From Echiichthys vipera (Eukaryota; Chordata; Actinopteri; Perciformes; Trachinidae), in assembly GCA_963691815.1 (NCBI GenBank), contig OY829657.1, forward strand, positions 12,355,551 to 12,419,550: DNA of 64,000 bases, given 5' to 3'. The translations under genes were made by a program, and so were the position numbers. The notes below the pieces were generated by a model that worked only from the letters and a program-made list of their open reading frames with translations, searched no databases and had not been told where the DNA came from. Shown one piece after another: positions 62,391-64,000 of the stretch. The stretch's first letter is position 1. Every line of letters starts with the position of its first letter.

Positions 62391-62861
62391 AATACAGAAG
62401 TAGGATTGAGCATGACTGAGGTGTACTTTTGCTGCTGTGCATGATGTTAGCCACTCCATCCCATAAATTAGCTGTACCCCGCAGGGCTTCCCTCTGTAGT
62501 TTTATCTGACATCGCAATAAGGCAGCATAATAATAATAAAAGAGTTTTATAAGTGGAAAAAGGGGCTGCTGCACAAACAACTTAACAATGCATGTTTTAG
62601 AATAGCAAATTTGAGAAATATTTGCATTTACTGAGCTGAACAAGATCAAAAGTGTTTCCAAGGTCATTAGGAACGGTATGAGATGCAGCCCTCCCATTGC
62701 AGATAAACAACCAAACATAAAAGAGTTTAATTAAGTGTGTTGTGCTATACTCCTGCTTTACAGTAAGTGTCTTTGAACAAACTGGAGGAGAAAATGTACA
62801 CTGAAGATTGAATATATACATAGATAAGACGACTTTAACAACAGTCTGTGTTTAAATCATT

Positions 62862-62903
62862 TCTCCCTGGGATTATTAAAGTATTTCTGATTCTGATTCT
62901 GAT
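62862..62903. mobile_element. short LINE/SINE 3' tail with (GATTCT)n
   Basis: CCCTGGGATTATTAAAGTAT followed by TTCTGATTCTGATTCTGAT is the typical end of a fish retroposon with a hexamer tail. Confidence 0.5.
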
Positions 62904-63149
62904 AGTCTGACAGAGTCAAGTCTATACCCATGTTAGGGGTCCATGAAAACACAAATAAGCACACACGCAAGTAATCATCATGAATGCATTCTAAAAATAA
63001 AACACAACATATCAGCATGACTGCACTGCAAATCAACAAAAACAAACATACAACAGAACACAAGAACATCCGCTCTCACAATAGCAGGGCGTTTTCAATG
63101 AGCTATGTTAAACTCATCTTATCGGCCAATCTGCTTTCTCTATCACACG

Positions 63150-63258
<109 letters not shown>

Positions 63259-63559
63259 ATGTAGGCCTGGGGCAACTTTTCATTAACGTTATGGTATTAC
63301 TTCAAACCCATTAAAATAGGCCCCTCCTAATCTAAATCCAATAATTTGTGCACTTCTCCCTCCCGTCACTGGCATCGTGCTTTCCTCAATCTAACCCAAT
63401 ACTAAAAGAGAAGATTCATTATCTCTTGTTTGGACAGGGATTATGCTGATCGGGGCGGCTTACGGCAGAAGATATAAAGACTCTTAATAAAATTCTTCAG
63501 CCGTTGCAGCAATGTGCCATCTAATTTAAAGCAGTCAGACCCCTTAACACAATCACACA

Positions 63560-63585
63560 GACACACACAGACACACACACACACA

Positions 63586-63679
<94 letters not shown>
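63560..63679. repeat. (AC)n with interspersed AGAC units
   Basis: 120 bp; the left third has AGACAC interruptions and the rest is pure AC. Confidence 0.97.
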
Positions 63680-63680
<1 letters not shown>

Positions 63681-63857
63681 TCCCTTTCCATCAACTTCTC
63701 CTTCTTAGCTAAATCTCAACATACCCTTTTTCTCATCTCCATTTCCCTCTCAGTTTATCCCTATGTCCTTTTCTAATGTGACTAAAATGTACATGGGAAT
63801 ATATATATAAATATATATTTATCTAATATATTTATTATCAAACTGACTTTACATATC

Positions 63858-64000
63858 AGAATCAAATTCATTGCCAAGTATGTCATCAAATTACATACTA
63901 GGAACTTGAACTGGTGTTTTGTGCATAGCGGATAGTGAAAAACAGAGAAATATAAACAAGAATGCACAACATTTAAAATTTTACACAGACATTAGGAGTT
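63858..64000. mobile_element. fish retroposon fragment running off the window
   Basis: CAGAATCAAATTCATTGCCA followed by AGTATGTCATCAAATTACAT and AGGAACTTGAACTGG resembles a common fish repeat that begins CAGAATCAGAATCAG. It is truncated by the window end. Confidence 0.4.

Overview
The window is vertebrate nuclear DNA, most likely from a teleost fish and probably a spiny-rayed one. The evidence is a split gene with GT-AG introns, very abundant (CA)n/(TG)n microsatellites, fish-type tRNA-derived SINE and L2-like LINE 3' remnants, and several hAT-like non-autonomous DNA transposons. Nothing suggests a bacterium, phage or plasmid.

One gene is supported: a quaking (QKI) family STAR RNA-binding protein on the + strand, closest in wording to fish quaking-A (qkia). 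Seven coding exons are present: 3140-3282, 13621-13737, 21307-21450, 39924-40011, 41433-41732, 43911-43985 and 45217-45233. Every junction is phase-consistent. Together they encode residues 48-341 if exon 1, which lies upstream of the window, has the usual length. The product is the nuclear, QKI-5-type isoform: end of QUA1, KH domain, QUA2, a Pro/Ala/Tyr-rich tail, the nuclear-localisation exon and a terminal AATGN. In this family the protein dimerises, binds ACUAAY-type RNA elements and controls splicing, stability and circular RNA formation.

Layout: 1-3139 is intron 1. Introns 2-4 (10.3, 7.6 and 18.5 kb) hold repeats, two about 0.9 kb hAT-like elements and an L2-like 3' end. From 40 kb the exons are closely spaced and carry the C-terminal splice choices. 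From 45234 a long 3' UTR runs to a good poly(A) site near 48.9 kb, with a possible distal site near 51.6 kb. From there to 64000 I see no gene, only repeat-rich flank and one or two enhancer-like blocks.

The most interesting signals concern isoform control of the gene. Exon 6 has a second 5' splice site 135 nt downstream, in the same phase, behind an open and coding-like reading frame. A bipartite quaking-response-like element spans the last 3' splice site and the stop codon. The 3' UTR carries perfect 8-mer seed sites for miR-200b/c/429 and miR-375, two microRNA families that repress QKI in mammals. Three elements show intact or nearly intact transposon hallmarks, the cleanest being a 319-bp MITE at 56202-56520.
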